This document shows positions 4,804-5,010 of a DNA stretch of 5,010 bases, piece by piece (position 1 is the stretch's first letter; every line of letters begins with the position of its first letter). This stretch comes from Prosthecobacter sp. (GTDB taxonomy: Bacteria; Verrucomicrobiota; Verrucomicrobiia; Verrucomicrobiales; Verrucomicrobiaceae). Location of the stretch: positions 1 to 5,010 of the forward strand of contig JAIWOJ010000225.1 of assembly GCA_020216965.1 (NCBI GenBank), given 5' to 3'. The position numbers and the translations under genes were made by a program. The notes below the pieces were generated by a model that was not told where the DNA came from, did no database searches, and saw only the letters and a list, made by a program, of their open reading frames with translations.

Positions 4804-5010
4804 ATGAAAAACCTCCTCACCTCTCTCTTCTTGTTCTTCACCGGAATATGCGGCCCAGCCTACTCTGCGCCAAAAAACATCCTGCTGCTCATCACCGACA
4901 ACCAGAACTGGTTCGATCTTGGTTGTTACGGCAACAAAATCGTCCAAACGCCCCACATGGACCGGCTCGCCGCCGAGGGTGTGCGTTTCCGCCAGGCCTT
5001 CGCCACCGTG
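4804..5010 (+). CDS. Second secreted sulfatase, N-terminal part only (cut by the right edge)
   Basis: The 69 visible residues comprise a signal peptide (KNLLTSLFLFFTG, probable cleavage after YSA at 20-22) followed directly by the start of a sulfatase domain: NILLLITDNQNWFDLGCYG (25-43), then the IVQTPHMDRLAAEGVRF segment (46-62). These match the first strand and helix of type I sulfatases. Asp32 is in place for metal binding, but the next position, often a second Asp, is Asn33 (TDNQ). Some sulfatase subfamilies vary here, so this need not mean loss of activity. The CxPSR signature would lie just past the window end. It differs clearly from the sulfatase at 2443-3834 in this region, so it is not a recent duplicate. 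The start is chosen for the signal peptide, and no Shine-Dalgarno is visible. Confidence 0.88.
   Translation, partial: MKNLLTSLFLFFTGICGPAYSAPKNILLLITDNQNWFDLGCYGNKIVQTPHMDRLAAEGVRFRQAFATV

Overview
The window looks like a chromosomal segment of a Verrucomicrobia/Planctomycetes-type bacterium. This is inferred from a high-GC background, secreted sulfatases and a secreted beta-propeller glycosidase-like protein side by side, a GxxExxY-family gene, abundant palindromic repeats, and no clear Shine-Dalgarno sequence before any start. No rRNA or other taxonomic marker is present, so this is not proof.

Left part (1-1146): the tail of an open reading frame enters from the left edge and overlaps the next gene by ATGA. 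That next gene (145-1146) is a chimera. About 200 residues resemble a Mu gpG-like phage virion-morphogenesis/tail-completion protein. They are joined in frame to the last ~130 residues of a dienelactone-hydrolase-like alpha/beta hydrolase that has lost its nucleophile-elbow half. This looks like the scar of a prophage remnant fused to a host gene.

Gap 1147-1349: it contains a compact 87-bp palindromic element (1191-1277). It reads as two REP units in inverted orientation, each GTAGGC, then a 6-bp hairpin with a GCCA loop, then GGAG, enclosed by the inverted repeat ATTGCAAAAC/GTTTTGCAAT. It can fold into a four-way junction with almost every base paired.

Middle part (1350-3834): a secreted five-bladed beta-propeller protein (GH43/GH32-like) is followed by a complete secreted sulfatase with a CxPSR formylglycine signature. 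Together with a second, truncated sulfatase at the right edge (4804 onward) this suggests a locus for degrading sulfated polysaccharide outside the cytoplasm.

Right part (3843-4789): between the two sulfatases sits a cassette-like unit. A PD-(D/E)xK-like GxxExxY gene (266 aa, with a long unexplained C-terminal extension) is bracketed by two related long palindromes with the same arms (GCTGACAGAAA ... GGGGGCAGA ... TCTGCCCCC ... TTTCTGTCAGC). The stop codon of the gene lies inside the downstream palindrome. The gene is lower in GC than the sulfatase next to it. A nuclease-fold gene packaged between palindromes and inserted between two sulfatase genes is the best candidate here for an undescribed mobile or selfish system.
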